Shown here one piece after another: positions 15,574-26,492 of a DNA stretch of 35,961 nt; the stretch's first letter is position 1, and every line of letters starts with the position of its first letter. The translations under genes were made by a program, and so were the position numbers. The stretch spans positions 1-35,961 of the forward strand of contig CALVSM010000003.1 of the NCBI GenBank assembly GCA_944359025.1. The letters are read 5' to 3'. This DNA is from an uncultured Bacilli bacterium (GTDB lineage: Bacteria > Bacillota_I > Bacilli_A > RF39 > UBA660). The notes beneath the pieces were generated by a model, which did no database searches, was not told where the DNA came from, and saw only the letters and a list, made by a program, of their open reading frames with translations.

Positions 15574-16131
15574 ATGAATTATCCAAACGGAATAAAAAAA
15601 GCATTTAAAATAAATACCAGTAACCGTGGTATGACTTTAGAACAAGATTTAAACGATACTAATTTATTTTATCGTAATAACGATATTGCTATAATTTATA
15701 AAAAACCTACACCTATTACTATCAATAAGGTAGATTATAAATCAAGAAAAGATGCGGTTATTAAAGAAGCACATTTTATCGTTCCTTCTACTACAGATTA
15801 TAACGGTATTTATCAAGGTATGTATATCGATTTTGAGGCTAAAGAAACAAGAAAAAATTATTTTCCTTTAGCTAATATTCATAATCACCAAATCGAACAT
15901 TTACGAAAAATTAAAAAATGTGGAGGAATTGGTTTTATAATTGTTAGGTTTACATTGAAAAATCATACCTACTTACTAGAAATTGACAAATTGGATAAAT
16001 TTTTAGATAATAATAAGCGTAAATCTATTCCAGAAGAATATTTTATAAAAGAAGGATATTTAATCAAACAAGGATATAATCCTTATTTAGATTATTTAAA
16101 AATAGTTGATATTATAAGAGGTGAAAGATGA
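15574..16131 (+). CDS. recU: Holliday junction resolvase RecU
   Basis: 185 residues matching Bacillus RecU along its length. 'NRGMTLEQDLNDTN' (17-30), 'KKPTPI', 'STTDYNGIYQGMYIDFEAKET' (about 72-92, with the acidic metal ligands of the nuclease core) and 'HNHQIEHL' are family signatures. RecU cuts Holliday junctions during recombination and chromosome segregation. Its stop overlaps the ATG of the PBP gene (ATGA). The recU-ponA pairing is conserved across Bacillota. Confidence 0.96.
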   Translation: MNYPNGIKKAFKINTSNRGMTLEQDLNDTNLFYRNNDIAIIYKKPTPITINKVDYKSRKDAVIKEAHFIVPSTTDYNGIYQGMYIDFEAKETRKNYFPLANIHNHQIEHLRKIKKCGGIGFIIVRFTLKNHTYLLEIDKLDKFLDNNKRKSIPEEYFIKEGYLIKQGYNPYLDYLKIVDIIRGER

Positions 16132-18962
16132 AAAAATTTATAAATAAAAATAAAAAAACAATTGTTTTAGCTTTAATAAGTTTTATTCTTTTAATAGTTG
16201 GTTCTTTAACAATTAGTTTTATTCCAACTGTATTAATTTTGGTTATTTTAGGTCTTATTTATTATTTTGTTAGTAAACCTAAAAATAAAAGAAAAAAAAC
16301 AAGCGGTAAAGAAATCTTTAAAACTATTTTGATTTTCGGCTTTTGTTTTATGATTTTCTTTTTAATTGCTGGCGTTAGTTTTGGGGTCTATATTATATCT
16401 ACAGCTCCAAAATTTTCCGAAGAAAAACTATACAATAAGGATGCGACTATTCTTTATTTAGCTAATGGCGAGGAATTTGCTAAAATTGGTGATGAGATGC
16501 GGCAAAAAGTTACTTATGACGAATTATCGCAATCTTTAATCGATGCAATCATTGCCACAGAAGATTCAAGATTTTTCCAACACAGTGGTGTCGACTTACC
16601 AAGATTTATCAAAGCTTCAATTAGTCAATTATTAGGTCAAGGTGGCGGTGGCGCTTCAACCTTAACTATGCAAGTTTCTAAAAATGCTTTCACTTCAACG
16701 GAAGATACAGGAATAGAAGGTATTATCCGTAAATTTACCGATATTTATGTGTCAGTATTTGAAATTGAAACGCACTATACTAAAGAACAAATTATTGAAT
16801 TTTATGTCAATTCTAATAATTTAGGAGGAAATAATCGTGGCGTTGAACAAGCTAGTCAAGATTATTTTGGTAAAAGTGCTAGTGAATTAAATGTCGCTGA
16901 AGCAGCAATGATTGCAGGACTTTTCCAAGCTCCTAACGCTTATAATCCTTATCTTTATCCTGAAGCTTGTGAAGAAAGAAGACAAACCGTTTTAAGTTTA
17001 ATGTTAAGACATGGTTATATTACTGAAGAAGAATATAATATTGCTAAAGAATTAACTGTGGAAAAATTATTAGTTAATGATATAGAAAGTGAATCATCTG
17101 ATTTATATGATGATTTTATCAATACCGTTGTCGAAGAGGTTATCGAAAGAACGGGTAAAGACCCTTATTCAGTACCAATGAAAATATACACTACTATGGA
17201 TAAAGATATGCAAGAAGTTATGACAGGCGTTATGAATGGGACTTCTTATGAATGGGAAAATGATGAAATTCAAGCAGCTTCGATTATTATCGATGTTAAT
17301 AATGGGGAAATTAAAGCTGTCGGTGGTGGTCGTAATCGTGTAGCTAAAGGCGTTAATTATGCTACTGGTGTAGCAAGACAAATTGGTTCAACAGCTAAAC
17401 CTTTATATGATTATGGTCCTGGTATCGAATACAACAACTGGTCAACTTATACTCCATTTACCGATGAACCTTATACTTATTCTGATGGAACTAAATTAAA
17501 AAACTGGGATGGTAAATTTTATTACTTCCAAACTTTACACGATGCTTTAAAACATTCGCGAAATATTCCAGCTATTAAAGCTTTTCAAATTAATGATAAT
17601 TCTAAAATAAAAGAGTTTGTTACTAATTTAGGCTTATCACCTGATATTGCCGATAATGGTTTAATTTATGAAACACATGCTTTAGGTGGTTATGAAGGAG
17701 AAACACCAATGAGTCTAGCTGCTGCTTATGCTGCTTTCTCTAATGGGGGTTATTATATCGAACCTCATAGTTTTACTAAAATAGAATATACGGAAACTGG
17801 CGATACTTACGAAGTAAAACCGATAACAAGAAGAGCAATGAGTGAAGCAACAGCTTATATGATTACTAAAATATTAGAAGATACATCTAGTTATGCGATT
17901 GGTCGAAGTGTTAACGGTGTCAATTACGCTGGTAAATCAGGTACCAATAATTTAGATGCCGAAACTATTGATAAATTTGATTATCCTTCTAATGCTATTA
18001 AGGATAAATGGATTGCTAGTTTTAATGATTCATATGCTATTACTGTTTGGTATGGTTATGAAGAATTGAGTAAAGAACATTATATGACGGCTAACAACTA
18101 TAATATTAAAGATGTCTTCCAAATTATTGCTAAATCGGCTTATACTAAAAATTCTACTTGGGAGCAACCTGATAGTGTCGTTAAAGTTACGGTGGAAAAT
18201 GAATTACCTACTGCTTTATTAGCTAGTGAATTTACTCCTAAATCACAACAAGTGACGGCTTATTTTAAAAAAGGTTTTGAGCCAACTGAAACATCAACTA
18301 GATATAGCCAATTAGAAAATGTTACTAATTTAAATTATGATTCTAATACTAGTACATTAACTTGGGATGCAATAAAAACACCTGATTTCATCGATAATGA
18401 TTATATTAACGAATTATTTACTAAACTATATACTGATGAAAAGACAAGACAAGATGAAATAGCTGATCGTTTAAGTTATAATCGTAAAAATATCGGTACT
18501 GTCGTTTATAATGTTTATACTAAAGATGAAGCCGGTAATTTAAATCTAATTACTACTACTAGTAACACGCAATTTACTTATCCAGTAACAGGACCTACTA
18601 CTTTTGTTGTTAAATCTACTTATACAATATTTAAAGATAATATGAGTAGCGGTGCGGAATTTACTGTAAATGGTAGTTCGGCAGTTATCAGTTCAGAAAT
18701 TAATGGTGATTATACTGTTATCTTAAATGTCGGTGATGAATATGTTGAGCCAACAAAGCCAGTTATCGTTTTACAAGATGGTATCAACGATGTTACTAGT
18801 TTAGCTACTATTACTTTTACTGTAATGCGTAACTCCGATGGTCAAGTATATAATAGTACATCTTACATTAATACTAGTGTACCTGAAACTTATACAATAA
18901 CTTATCATGTCAAATATGGTAATTATACAAATACTTTAACTAAAATGGTTCAAATACAATAA
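16128..18962 (+). CDS. ponA: Class A penicillin-binding protein (PBP1A/PonA type)
   Basis: 944 residues, bifunctional. The GT51 glycosyltransferase has E145 in 'ATEDSRFFQHSGVD' and 'GASTLTMQVSKN' (176-187). The transpeptidase has S421-T-A-K424, S477-R-N479 and K603-S-G-T, all intact. The C-terminal ~300 residues look like beta-rich FN3-type domains ending near residue 944. The N-terminus is unusual: besides the normal anchor (about 66-91) there is a hydrophobic hairpin at about 11-47, giving three predicted membrane segments. It polymerises and cross-links peptidoglycan outside the membrane, probably with GpsB. Cotranscribed with recU, four-base overlap. Confidence 0.96.
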   Translation: MKKFINKNKKTIVLALISFILLIVGSLTISFIPTVLILVILGLIYYFVSKPKNKRKKTSGKEIFKTILIFGFCFMIFFLIAGVSFGVYIISTAPKFSEEKLYNKDATILYLANGEEFAKIGDEMRQKVTYDELSQSLIDAIIATEDSRFFQHSGVDLPRFIKASISQLLGQGGGGASTLTMQVSKNAFTSTEDTGIEGIIRKFTDIYVSVFEIETHYTKEQIIEFYVNSNNLGGNNRGVEQASQDYFGKSASELNVAEAAMIAGLFQAPNAYNPYLYPEACEERRQTVLSLMLRHGYITEEEYNIAKELTVEKLLVNDIESESSDLYDDFINTVVEEVIERTGKDPYSVPMKIYTTMDKDMQEVMTGVMNGTSYEWENDEIQAASIIIDVNNGEIKAVGGGRNRVAKGVNYATGVARQIGSTAKPLYDYGPGIEYNNWSTYTPFTDEPYTYSDGTKLKNWDGKFYYFQTLHDALKHSRNIPAIKAFQINDNSKIKEFVTNLGLSPDIADNGLIYETHALGGYEGETPMSLAAAYAAFSNGGYYIEPHSFTKIEYTETGDTYEVKPITRRAMSEATAYMITKILEDTSSYAIGRSVNGVNYAGKSGTNNLDAETIDKFDYPSNAIKDKWIASFNDSYAITVWYGYEELSKEHYMTANNYNIKDVFQIIAKSAYTKNSTWEQPDSVVKVTVENELPTALLASEFTPKSQQVTAYFKKGFEPTETSTRYSQLENVTNLNYDSNTSTLTWDAIKTPDFIDNDYINELFTKLYTDEKTRQDEIADRLSYNRKNIGTVVYNVYTKDEAGNLNLITTTSNTQFTYPVTGPTTFVVKSTYTIFKDNMSSGAEFTVNGSSAVISSEINGDYTVILNVGDEYVEPTKPVIVLQDGINDVTSLATITFTVMRNSDGQVYNSTSYINTSVPETYTITYHVKYGNYTNTLTKMVQIQ

Positions 18963-18987
18963 AGCTCTACTAAAAAGTAGAGTTTTT
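18961..18987. terminator. Bidirectional terminator between the PBP gene and nth
   Basis: CTCTAC (18965-18970) and GTAGAG (18977-18982) pair around TAAAAA and are followed by TTTTT on the plus strand. Reading the other way the flanking AAA provides a shorter T-run. The nth stop codon overlaps the stem. Confidence 0.8.
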
Positions 18988-19587
18988 ATATTTACAAATA
19001 TCCTTTAATTTACAACTATTGCAACTAGGGTTACTAGCTTTACAATAATATCGACCAAATAATACTAACTGATGATGTAACCGACATAAATCATAATCTT
19101 TAAATTTTTTAGTTAATTTTTTTTCTGTTATTAAAACATCATCATTTTTATTAGCTATTCCTAATCTAATACTAACGCGATGAACATGGGTATCAACAGC
19201 AATACATTGTTTATTATAAATATTACTTAATACAACATTGGCCGTCTTTCTTCCCACTCCTGGTAAACTTTCTAAAAATTCGCGATCGTTAGGCACAATA
19301 TCGCCAACATTTTCTAATTTTTTAGCTATTTCAATAACATTATTAGCTTTTTTATTAAATGTTCCTATTGGTCTAATAATATTGATAATATCTTCTATTT
19401 TAGCTTGTCTTAATTTAGCTAATGAATCATATTTTTTAAATAAAATACTTGTTACTTCATTAACTCTTTTATCGGTTGTTTGCGCGCTTAACATCGTTGC
19501 TAATAATAATTCATAGTCTTTATTATAATTTAATTCACATTTAGGATTAGGTATCAGTTCATCTAAATAATCAACTATCTTGTTCAT
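18970..19587 (-). CDS. nth: Endonuclease III (DNA glycosylase/AP lyase)
   Basis: 205 residues. The helix-hairpin-helix 'LPGVGRKTANVV' has catalytic K114, and D132 lies in 'VDTHVHRVSIRLG'. The [4Fe-4S] cluster cysteines are C182, C189, C192 and C198 in Cx6Cx2Cx5C spacing. It removes oxidised pyrimidines and nicks abasic sites. It overlaps the end of dnaD by 17 bases, the B. subtilis order dnaD-nth. Confidence 0.97.
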   Translation of the reverse strand: MNKIVDYLDELIPNPKCELNYNKDYELLLATMLSAQTTDKRVNEVTSILFKKYDSLAKLRQAKIEDIINIIRPIGTFNKKANNVIEIAKKLENVGDIVPNDREFLESLPGVGRKTANVVLSNIYNKQCIAVDTHVHRVSIRLGIANKNDDVLITEKKLTKKFKDYDLCRLHHQLVLFGRYYCKASNPSCNSCKLKDICKYKNSTF

Positions 19588-20203
19588 TTAACCAATCATA
19601 ATCAAATAATTTTTTAGTTTGTTTTTTACTTTGAAAGTTTTTACGATCATTGATGATATCTTGTTCATTTTTAATACCTTTCCTATTCCATTCAATCAAT
19701 ATTTTGTCGATATATCTTATGTTATTAACGCCATTAAAAACAGCTTCTTTTAAGGCTAATAAAATTAATTCATCATTATATTCATCTTGCCAACGACTAA
19801 TATGTTCATATTCCATTGGTGACAAGGTTCTAGCAAATTCTTTTTCAAATATATCAAAAATATTTTTTTTATCTTCTTTTATTTCGCCATTGATAACAAC
19901 AAAACCTAATTTTTTATATAGACCTTCTAAATTAATAATTTCTTCTCTAACTTTTTTATTAACAATATCGATTTTTAATATATCTTTTTCTGTTAAAGAA
20001 GATATTATATCCATCACTTCATTCAAATTAAAATTTAAATCTTTAGCAATCAATTTAGGATTAAAGCTATTATCAGTATTGATTAAGTAAATTAGAATAA
20101 TTAATTCATTATCACTTATATTCAATTTACGATAGTTTTTCAACAATATATTGGGAATATAAAATGGGTTATTTTGAATTAACTCTATTACTTTACCTAA
20201 CAA
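19571..20203 (-). CDS. dnaD: Primosomal protein DnaD
   Basis: About 210 residues with the two DnaD parts. The N-terminal winged-helix domain contains 'LLKNYRKLNISDNELIILIYL'. The C-terminal DDBH2 domain (about 115-185) carries 'YIDKILIEWNRKGIK', the YxxxILxxW signature. DnaD helps DnaB and DnaI load the replicative helicase. The start is uncertain: GTG at 20212 overlaps nrnA, while TTG at 20203 is correctly spaced from GGGGGTGAT, so TTG is preferred here. The gene sits between nrnA and nth with overlaps on both sides. Confidence 0.9.
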   Translation of the reverse strand: MLGKVIELIQNNPFYIPNILLKNYRKLNISDNELIILIYLINTDNSFNPKLIAKDLNFNLNEVMDIISSLTEKDILKIDIVNKKVREEIINLEGLYKKLGFVVINGEIKEDKKNIFDIFEKEFARTLSPMEYEHISRWQDEYNDELILLALKEAVFNGVNNIRYIDKILIEWNRKGIKNEQDIINDRKNFQSKKQTKKLFDYDWLNEQDS

Positions 20204-20204
20204 A

Positions 20205-21146
20205 TTAATCACCCCCGAAATCTTGACATAATTTATCTAGTTCTTCTAACATTTTATCAACATCACTAAAGGTTTTAGGGCGAGCGCCACTTGCATATAT
20301 ATGCCCACCACCGTTATAATGACTAGCTATTTCATTAATAATTGGTCCTTTAGAACGAATCGAACATTTTATATAATCTTTATCTTCACTACAAAAAGCC
20401 ACCACTTTAATTTTATCGACGTTGTTGTAATTCTCAATCAAATTGCCCGCAGTTGAGGAATCAACTTCGTATTTTTTTAATATATCATCAGTTAATTTTA
20501 TATAAGCTAACCCGTTATTTGTTATATGCATATTTAACGAAATAAAACCGGAAAAAATAACTTCTTTTAACGATTTTGTATATAAATTATCATAAAGGCT
20601 AGTAAATTTTAAGTTAGTTTTTTTAATTAACCAAGCGACTAATTCTAATGTTTTATAAGTTGTATATTCGTATAAAAAGCGATTAGTATCGGCTACAACC
20701 CCTAAATATAGTTTACTAGCGATATCTTCGTTTAATTTATAATGATTTTTTTTAGCTAATTCAATTACTAATTGACTAGCACTACTAGCTTTATCATCGA
20801 TTAATTCAATATCGGCAAACTTTTCCACAAAGGGATGATGGTCTATTTTAATAACTTTGGCAAATTTACTATAGTCAACGCCATCAATTCTTTTTATATC
20901 TGGTGTATCAGTCACAATTAATAAAGCTTTATCATATTCGATTTCTGGCAATTTATCGACATTACCTAAATATTTAAATCGCGAAGCTGGAGCACCAACT
21001 GCATAAACTTGTTTTTTAGGAAAATTATATAAAATTAATTCTTTTAAGCCAATTGAACTGCCTAAAGCATCAGGATCAGGTCCAATATGTCTAGCAATGA
21101 CAATTATTGAATGTTTTTTTATTTCTTTCGCAATTTTTTTATACAT
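20205..21146 (-). CDS. nrnA: DHH-family oligoribonuclease / pAp phosphatase (NrnA)
   Basis: 313 residues. DHH motifs include 'RHIGPDPDALGSS' (H20, D24, D26), 'VTDTPDIKRID', 'KIDHHPFVEKF' and 'ADTNRFLYE', with the DHHA1 end 'GGGHIYASGARPK'. NrnA breaks down nanoRNAs and can dephosphorylate 3'-phosphoadenosine 5'-phosphate; c-di-nucleotide-type DHH enzymes are the alternative, but the short two-domain layout fits NrnA. It is the first gene of nrnA-dnaD-nth. Confidence 0.92.
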   Translation of the reverse strand: MYKKIAKEIKKHSIIVIARHIGPDPDALGSSIGLKELILYNFPKKQVYAVGAPASRFKYLGNVDKLPEIEYDKALLIVTDTPDIKRIDGVDYSKFAKVIKIDHHPFVEKFADIELIDDKASSASQLVIELAKKNHYKLNEDIASKLYLGVVADTNRFLYEYTTYKTLELVAWLIKKTNLKFTSLYDNLYTKSLKEVIFSGFISLNMHITNNGLAYIKLTDDILKKYEVDSSTAGNLIENYNNVDKIKVVAFCSEDKDYIKCSIRSKGPIINEIASHYNGGGHIYASGARPKTFSDVDKMLEELDKLCQDFGGD

Positions 21147-21171
21147 AACTTCACACTTTCTATCAAGTTTT

Positions 21172-21177
21172 ATTATA
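21172..21177 (-). promoter_or_regulatory. -10 element of nrnA-dnaD-nth
   Basis: A perfect TATAAT on the minus strand lies 25 bases before the nrnA ATG. A good -35 is not seen. Confidence 0.5.
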
Positions 21178-21189
21178 CTATATTTTGAA

Positions 21190-21212
21190 CAAGAAAAAAA
21201 GGCTTTTAGCCT
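21190..21212 (-). terminator. Terminator of the dusB-to-ackA unit
   Basis: On the minus strand AGGCT and AGCCT pair around AAA and are followed by seven T. The ackA stop codon is inside the hairpin. Confidence 0.85.
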
Positions 21213-22384
21213 ATTAAATTATAAGTATCACGAGCTATCATAACTTCTTCATCAGTTGGAATAATATAAACTGGTACACTAGAATCGCTAGTAGTGATTA
21301 ATTGTTCTTTACCACGTACATTATTTTTTTCTTCATCTATTTTTATTCCTAAAACAGCTAATTTTTCGATAATGCCTTTGCGAATATCGATAGAATTTTC
21401 ACCGATACCAGCAGTAAAAGCAATAGCATCGACACCATTTAATAACACATAGTATTTAGCGATATAGTCAACTACTCTTCTAATAAACATATGTTGCGCT
21501 AAAAGGCATCTTTCATTTCCTTGTTTAATACCATCTTCAATATCTCTTGAATCGCTACTAACACCACTAATTCCTAAAAAACCACTTTGTTTATTAATAG
21601 CATTATCGATATCTTGATAAGTCATATTCGTTTTTTTCATCATGTAAGGAATAATACTAGCATCAATATCGCCACAACGCGTTCCCATAATTACTCCAGC
21701 ATTAGGCGTAAATCCCATAGAAGTATCGACACATTTACCATCTTTAACAGCGGTAATACTGCCGCCATTACCTAAATGACAAACGATAACTCTACAATCT
21801 TTTTTGTTTAAAATTTCACTTAATCTATTAGCTACATAGTTATGACTTGTTCCATGAGCACCATATTTTCTTACTTGATAATCAGTATACCAATTATATG
21901 GCAAAGCATAAAGATAAGTTTCTTTATCCATTGTTTGATGGAAAGAGGTATCAAATACAGCTACGGCTTGAGCCGTAGGAATTATTTCTTTAAAAGCTTT
22001 TATTCCTGTAACTGCGGCTGGATTATGTAAAGGAGCTAAAGATGATAATTCGGAAATTATTTCTACAACTTCATCATCAATTAAAACTGATTTATCAAAT
22101 TTATCAGCTCCTTGAACCACACGATGACCAATTCCTTTTATTTCATCTAATGACTTAATTACATTATTATCTAATAATTCTTCCACTAAAATTCTAACAG
22201 CTTCTTTGTGGTTAGGTAACTCGGCTTTTTTAGTTATTTTTTCACCATTTATCTTAATAGTATATAAACTATCATTAATTCCAATTCTTTCAAAAACTCC
22301 TGATATTAAAACTTTTTCTTCTGGCATTTCATACATTTGAAATTTCAAAGATGAGCTTCCAGCATTTACAGATAATATTTTCAT
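21206..22384 (-). CDS. ackA: Acetate kinase
   Basis: 392 residues. It begins MKILSVNAGSSSLKFQMYEM, the acetate kinase N-terminal signature, with 'GIGHRVVQGADKF', 'VAVFDTSFHQTM', 'HLGNGGSITAV', 'DTSMGFTPNAGVIMGTRCGDID' in pieces, and 'FTAGIGENS'. It interconverts acetyl phosphate and ADP with acetate and ATP, a fermentation step. AAGGAGG precedes the ATG. It is the last gene of the unit that starts at dusB, nine bases after the histidine phosphatase gene. Confidence 0.98.
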   Translation of the reverse strand: MKILSVNAGSSSLKFQMYEMPEEKVLISGVFERIGINDSLYTIKINGEKITKKAELPNHKEAVRILVEELLDNNVIKSLDEIKGIGHRVVQGADKFDKSVLIDDEVVEIISELSSLAPLHNPAAVTGIKAFKEIIPTAQAVAVFDTSFHQTMDKETYLYALPYNWYTDYQVRKYGAHGTSHNYVANRLSEILNKKDCRVIVCHLGNGGSITAVKDGKCVDTSMGFTPNAGVIMGTRCGDIDASIIPYMMKKTNMTYQDIDNAINKQSGFLGISGVSSDSRDIEDGIKQGNERCLLAQHMFIRRVVDYIAKYYVLLNGVDAIAFTAGIGENSIDIRKGIIEKLAVLGIKIDEEKNNVRGKEQLITTSDSSVPVYIIPTDEEVMIARDTYNLIG

Positions 22385-22393
22385 AAAACCTCC

Positions 22394-22927
22394 TTATATA
22401 TCATATTCAAAAATTTCACAATTCCTAATTGTTATTTCGCTTAAAATACCATTATCCGGTATTCCTTTAAAATAATAATACAATACCCTCATAATACCAC
22501 TATGAGTGACAATTATAACATTTTTACCAGCATATTTTTCTTTAATTTCTTCAACCAATTTAGCAACTCGATTATATAAATCTTGAACACTTTCAGCTCT
22601 TTTATATTGGATATTTTTATTATAATTCCAATATTCGTCAAAATTAATTGATTCTTTAGGTTTGCCAGTAAATTCACCATGGTCGCGACCTAATAAACTA
22701 TCCGAATAAATAATTGGTATTTTATTATTACTAATTATTTCTGAAGTTTGTCTACACCTATCTAATGGTGAACTAACGATTAAATCAATATTTTTATCTT
22801 TGAAGTATGCACTAACTTTTTTAGCTTGGTTAATTCCTTCAGCAGTTAAAGAACTATTAATTCGGCCTACTAAACAATTATTAGCATTTTCTAATGTTTC
22901 GCCATGTCTAACTACATATAATTTCAT
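22394..22927 (-). CDS. Histidine phosphatase family protein (phosphoglycerate mutase-like)
   Basis: 177 residues. The catalytic RHG is at 7-9 (H8), R57 lies in 'SSPLDRCRQT', the acid is probably E85 in 'RDHGEFTG', and H142 lies in 'VTHSG'. These make a complete histidine phosphatase active site. Family members range from cofactor-dependent phosphoglycerate mutase to alpha-ribazole phosphatase and broad phosphatases; the short length argues against a true glycolytic mutase, and a GpmI is encoded at 29178. Substrate unknown. It lies between lysS and ackA, with GAAGG ahead of the ATG. Confidence 0.9.
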   Translation of the reverse strand: MKLYVVRHGETLENANNCLVGRINSSLTAEGINQAKKVSAYFKDKNIDLIVSSPLDRCRQTSEIISNNKIPIIYSDSLLGRDHGEFTGKPKESINFDEYWNYNKNIQYKRAESVQDLYNRVAKLVEEIKEKYAGKNVIIVTHSGIMRVLYYYFKGIPDNGILSEITIRNCEIFEYDI

Positions 22928-22941
22928 CTTTTACCTTCACT

Positions 22942-24438
<1,497 letters not shown>

Positions 24439-26481
24439 TTACTCTTTAAAATCTACAACGCCACAAAATGGATTATCCACATCATAGCCATTTTGATTAC
24501 CTAAAAACATATCCATTAAGAAAGCTAATATAAATGGTACTAAAAATAATAATGCTGCTGATATAAGTCTAGTTGAAAAACGTTTAAAGGTATTTTTCAT
24601 TTCTTTATCGGCGTCACCACTAGCGACTGTTCTAATAAAATCTAAAGTACCTAAACCTAAAGCAAGTAATGGTCCAGCTATTTTAATAATATCTAAAAAC
24701 CATATTAATTTTTCGACAAATTCATTAGATAAAACATCACAATCGACTGTTAAATCGTCAATTATACCATTAGATACTAAACTTTCATAAAATTTATGAA
24801 ACTGAATACATTCTTCCATTCTACCAATATATGAAGAATTATTTAATTTAGTACTATTGTATCCACCATATATTTCATTGCAATAAGTAACAATTTCTTT
24901 TATCTTTTTTTCAGTAACATAAGTTATAGATTTTTGACATTCCTCATCATTACAAGAAAAACCTGTTTTTATATTCCAACCATTTTCACATTGATTATTT
25001 ATTAAATTAGTTATTTTAAAAGTTTCTTTGCTAGAACCATTATAATCATAAAAAGTAATATTTTCTGTTAAATTAAGTAAACTATTAGTTGTTAAAGCGT
25101 TTAATCGATCACCTAATTCACACATCATAAATTTATACATATACCCATTATATTTAGACATTCCTAGTTCAATAGTTGTACGATCCATTTCATTAAGTAC
25201 AGCATTTTGAACTAACCTAGTTGAACCGGAAAATTGAGTTGCCGATATTTTGCAATCAGTCGTATCGCCATCTAAACAGTCGGTATATAAATATGGCAAA
25301 TCATCACAAGATTCCATTAGTTTTCCACTTGGAATATCTATTTCTCCAGGCATTGGAATACCTTCTGGACTCGTATCGTTTATAAAAATTTGGTAAAATG
25401 ACGACTCCCCAAACGGTTTAGTTTCTCTAACTGAATAATACCAATTATCTAAATTCTCCGCCATTTCCGATTCAATTCCATAATTACAAATTTGACCTTG
25501 TTCATCTTCACCTTTATCAAAATCGATGAAACTAGCACTTTTAGTTAAACTATAAGCTTCTTGATATTCTGCATTGTTAACTTCTTCCATCAAAGCATCT
25601 AAATCAGAAACAGTTTTTGAATCTAAATAACGATCTAATTCACTAGTTGGAAAGCCTATAGCCACTTGTGAGTCCCAAACATGGGTTGGTGACCAAGCAG
25701 GAGTTAAAGATTCTGAACTATAACCTAACATTATCATTGTTGGACAAGAAAATGCTTTAGTTTCGCTATACCAAAATACTCGTGGGTTTAATAAATCATA
25801 TACTTCTAAAGATTGCATCATCCCCGCTAAAGAATACCAACCATTAGCATCAGCTGAAACATCTCCTTCATAAAAATATTTAATATTACCACTACTTTCG
25901 CCCATTAATGAATAACTATAACCATCGCCTTCTTTTTCTAAACGATAAATAATTGTATCGGGAGCAAGAGTTCCTTCAATATTTCCTTGATAAGTACAAA
26001 CTAACTCATTTAATATAGCATTATTTGAAGTATCTTGATAATTTTCTACAAGGCTAAGACGCGCTATTTTATCAGTTCCACTTATACTTTGATTACTACT
26101 ATTGCTAAAAAACCAGTTATCTAATCCCGCAGGAGCTTGCCAATAAAGATAATTAAAGCAGCCTTCTTCCTCAATTATTTCATGATTAAGTTTATCTCCA
26201 TCATAAGGACTATTACTGTCTTTTACTTTAATTGTCGCACCAAAATCATAAGAAGTCCACAAATCGTCGTTGCCATAATTCTTATTCAATTTATCAACTC
26301 TTACATCATCTAATGGTTGAATATAAACAGAATCTGAATCATAAATACGGACAAATACTTTAAATTTTGAACCATCATCATTTTTTCCTTCATACATACA
26401 TCCAAGATCTTGGGCTTCAACTTTGTCTATAAACCCCAGACACAAAATAAGTGTGAAAAAAGCAAATATCCATTTTTTCAT
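24439..26481 (-). CDS. Secreted Cys-rich protein with C-terminal two-helix pilin-like tail
   Basis: 680 residues, not assigned to a named protein. Residues 1-23 form a signal peptide (MKKWIFAFFTLILCLGF, cleavage after VEA). The exported part is acidic, aromatic and Cys-rich, with several stretches that start C-x-Y (for example 'GCMYEG', 'VCTYQG', 'ICNYG'), suggesting repeated disulfide-bonded modules. The end (about 588-680) holds two membrane helices (roughly 593-615 and 638-660) split by a charged loop with 'SGDADKEMKNTFKRF'. This helix-loop-helix resembles TrbC/VirB2-type secretion pilin domains of Bacillota, here fused to a large ectodomain. No secretion-system ATPase or other conjugation gene is in the window. 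It lies in the dusB-lysS unit, GGGAGGC before its ATG. A surface role is inferred. Confidence 0.7.
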   Translation of the reverse strand: MKKWIFAFFTLILCLGFIDKVEAQDLGCMYEGKNDDGSKFKVFVRIYDSDSVYIQPLDDVRVDKLNKNYGNDDLWTSYDFGATIKVKDSNSPYDGDKLNHEIIEEEGCFNYLYWQAPAGLDNWFFSNSSNQSISGTDKIARLSLVENYQDTSNNAILNELVCTYQGNIEGTLAPDTIIYRLEKEGDGYSYSLMGESSGNIKYFYEGDVSADANGWYSLAGMMQSLEVYDLLNPRVFWYSETKAFSCPTMIMLGYSSESLTPAWSPTHVWDSQVAIGFPTSELDRYLDSKTVSDLDALMEEVNNAEYQEAYSLTKSASFIDFDKGEDEQGQICNYGIESEMAENLDNWYYSVRETKPFGESSFYQIFINDTSPEGIPMPGEIDIPSGKLMESCDDLPYLYTDCLDGDTTDCKISATQFSGSTRLVQNAVLNEMDRTTIELGMSKYNGYMYKFMMCELGDRLNALTTNSLLNLTENITFYDYNGSSKETFKITNLINNQCENGWNIKTGFSCNDEECQKSITYVTEKKIKEIVTYCNEIYGGYNSTKLNNSSYIGRMEECIQFHKFYESLVSNGIIDDLTVDCDVLSNEFVEKLIWFLDIIKIAGPLLALGLGTLDFIRTVASGDADKEMKNTFKRFSTRLISAALLFLVPFILAFLMDMFLGNQNGYDVDNPFCGVVDFKE

Positions 26482-26492
26482 ATAAAGCCTCC

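Noticed and set aside
19650..20090. 146-residue open frame on the plus strand inside dnaD
   Set aside because: It is antisense to a well-supported DnaD, has no ribosome binding site, and its Leu/Ile/Ser-rich composition is what the complement of an AT-rich coding strand gives. The same applies to the other long opposite-strand frames inside obg, the response regulator gene and the rnfD-G fusion.
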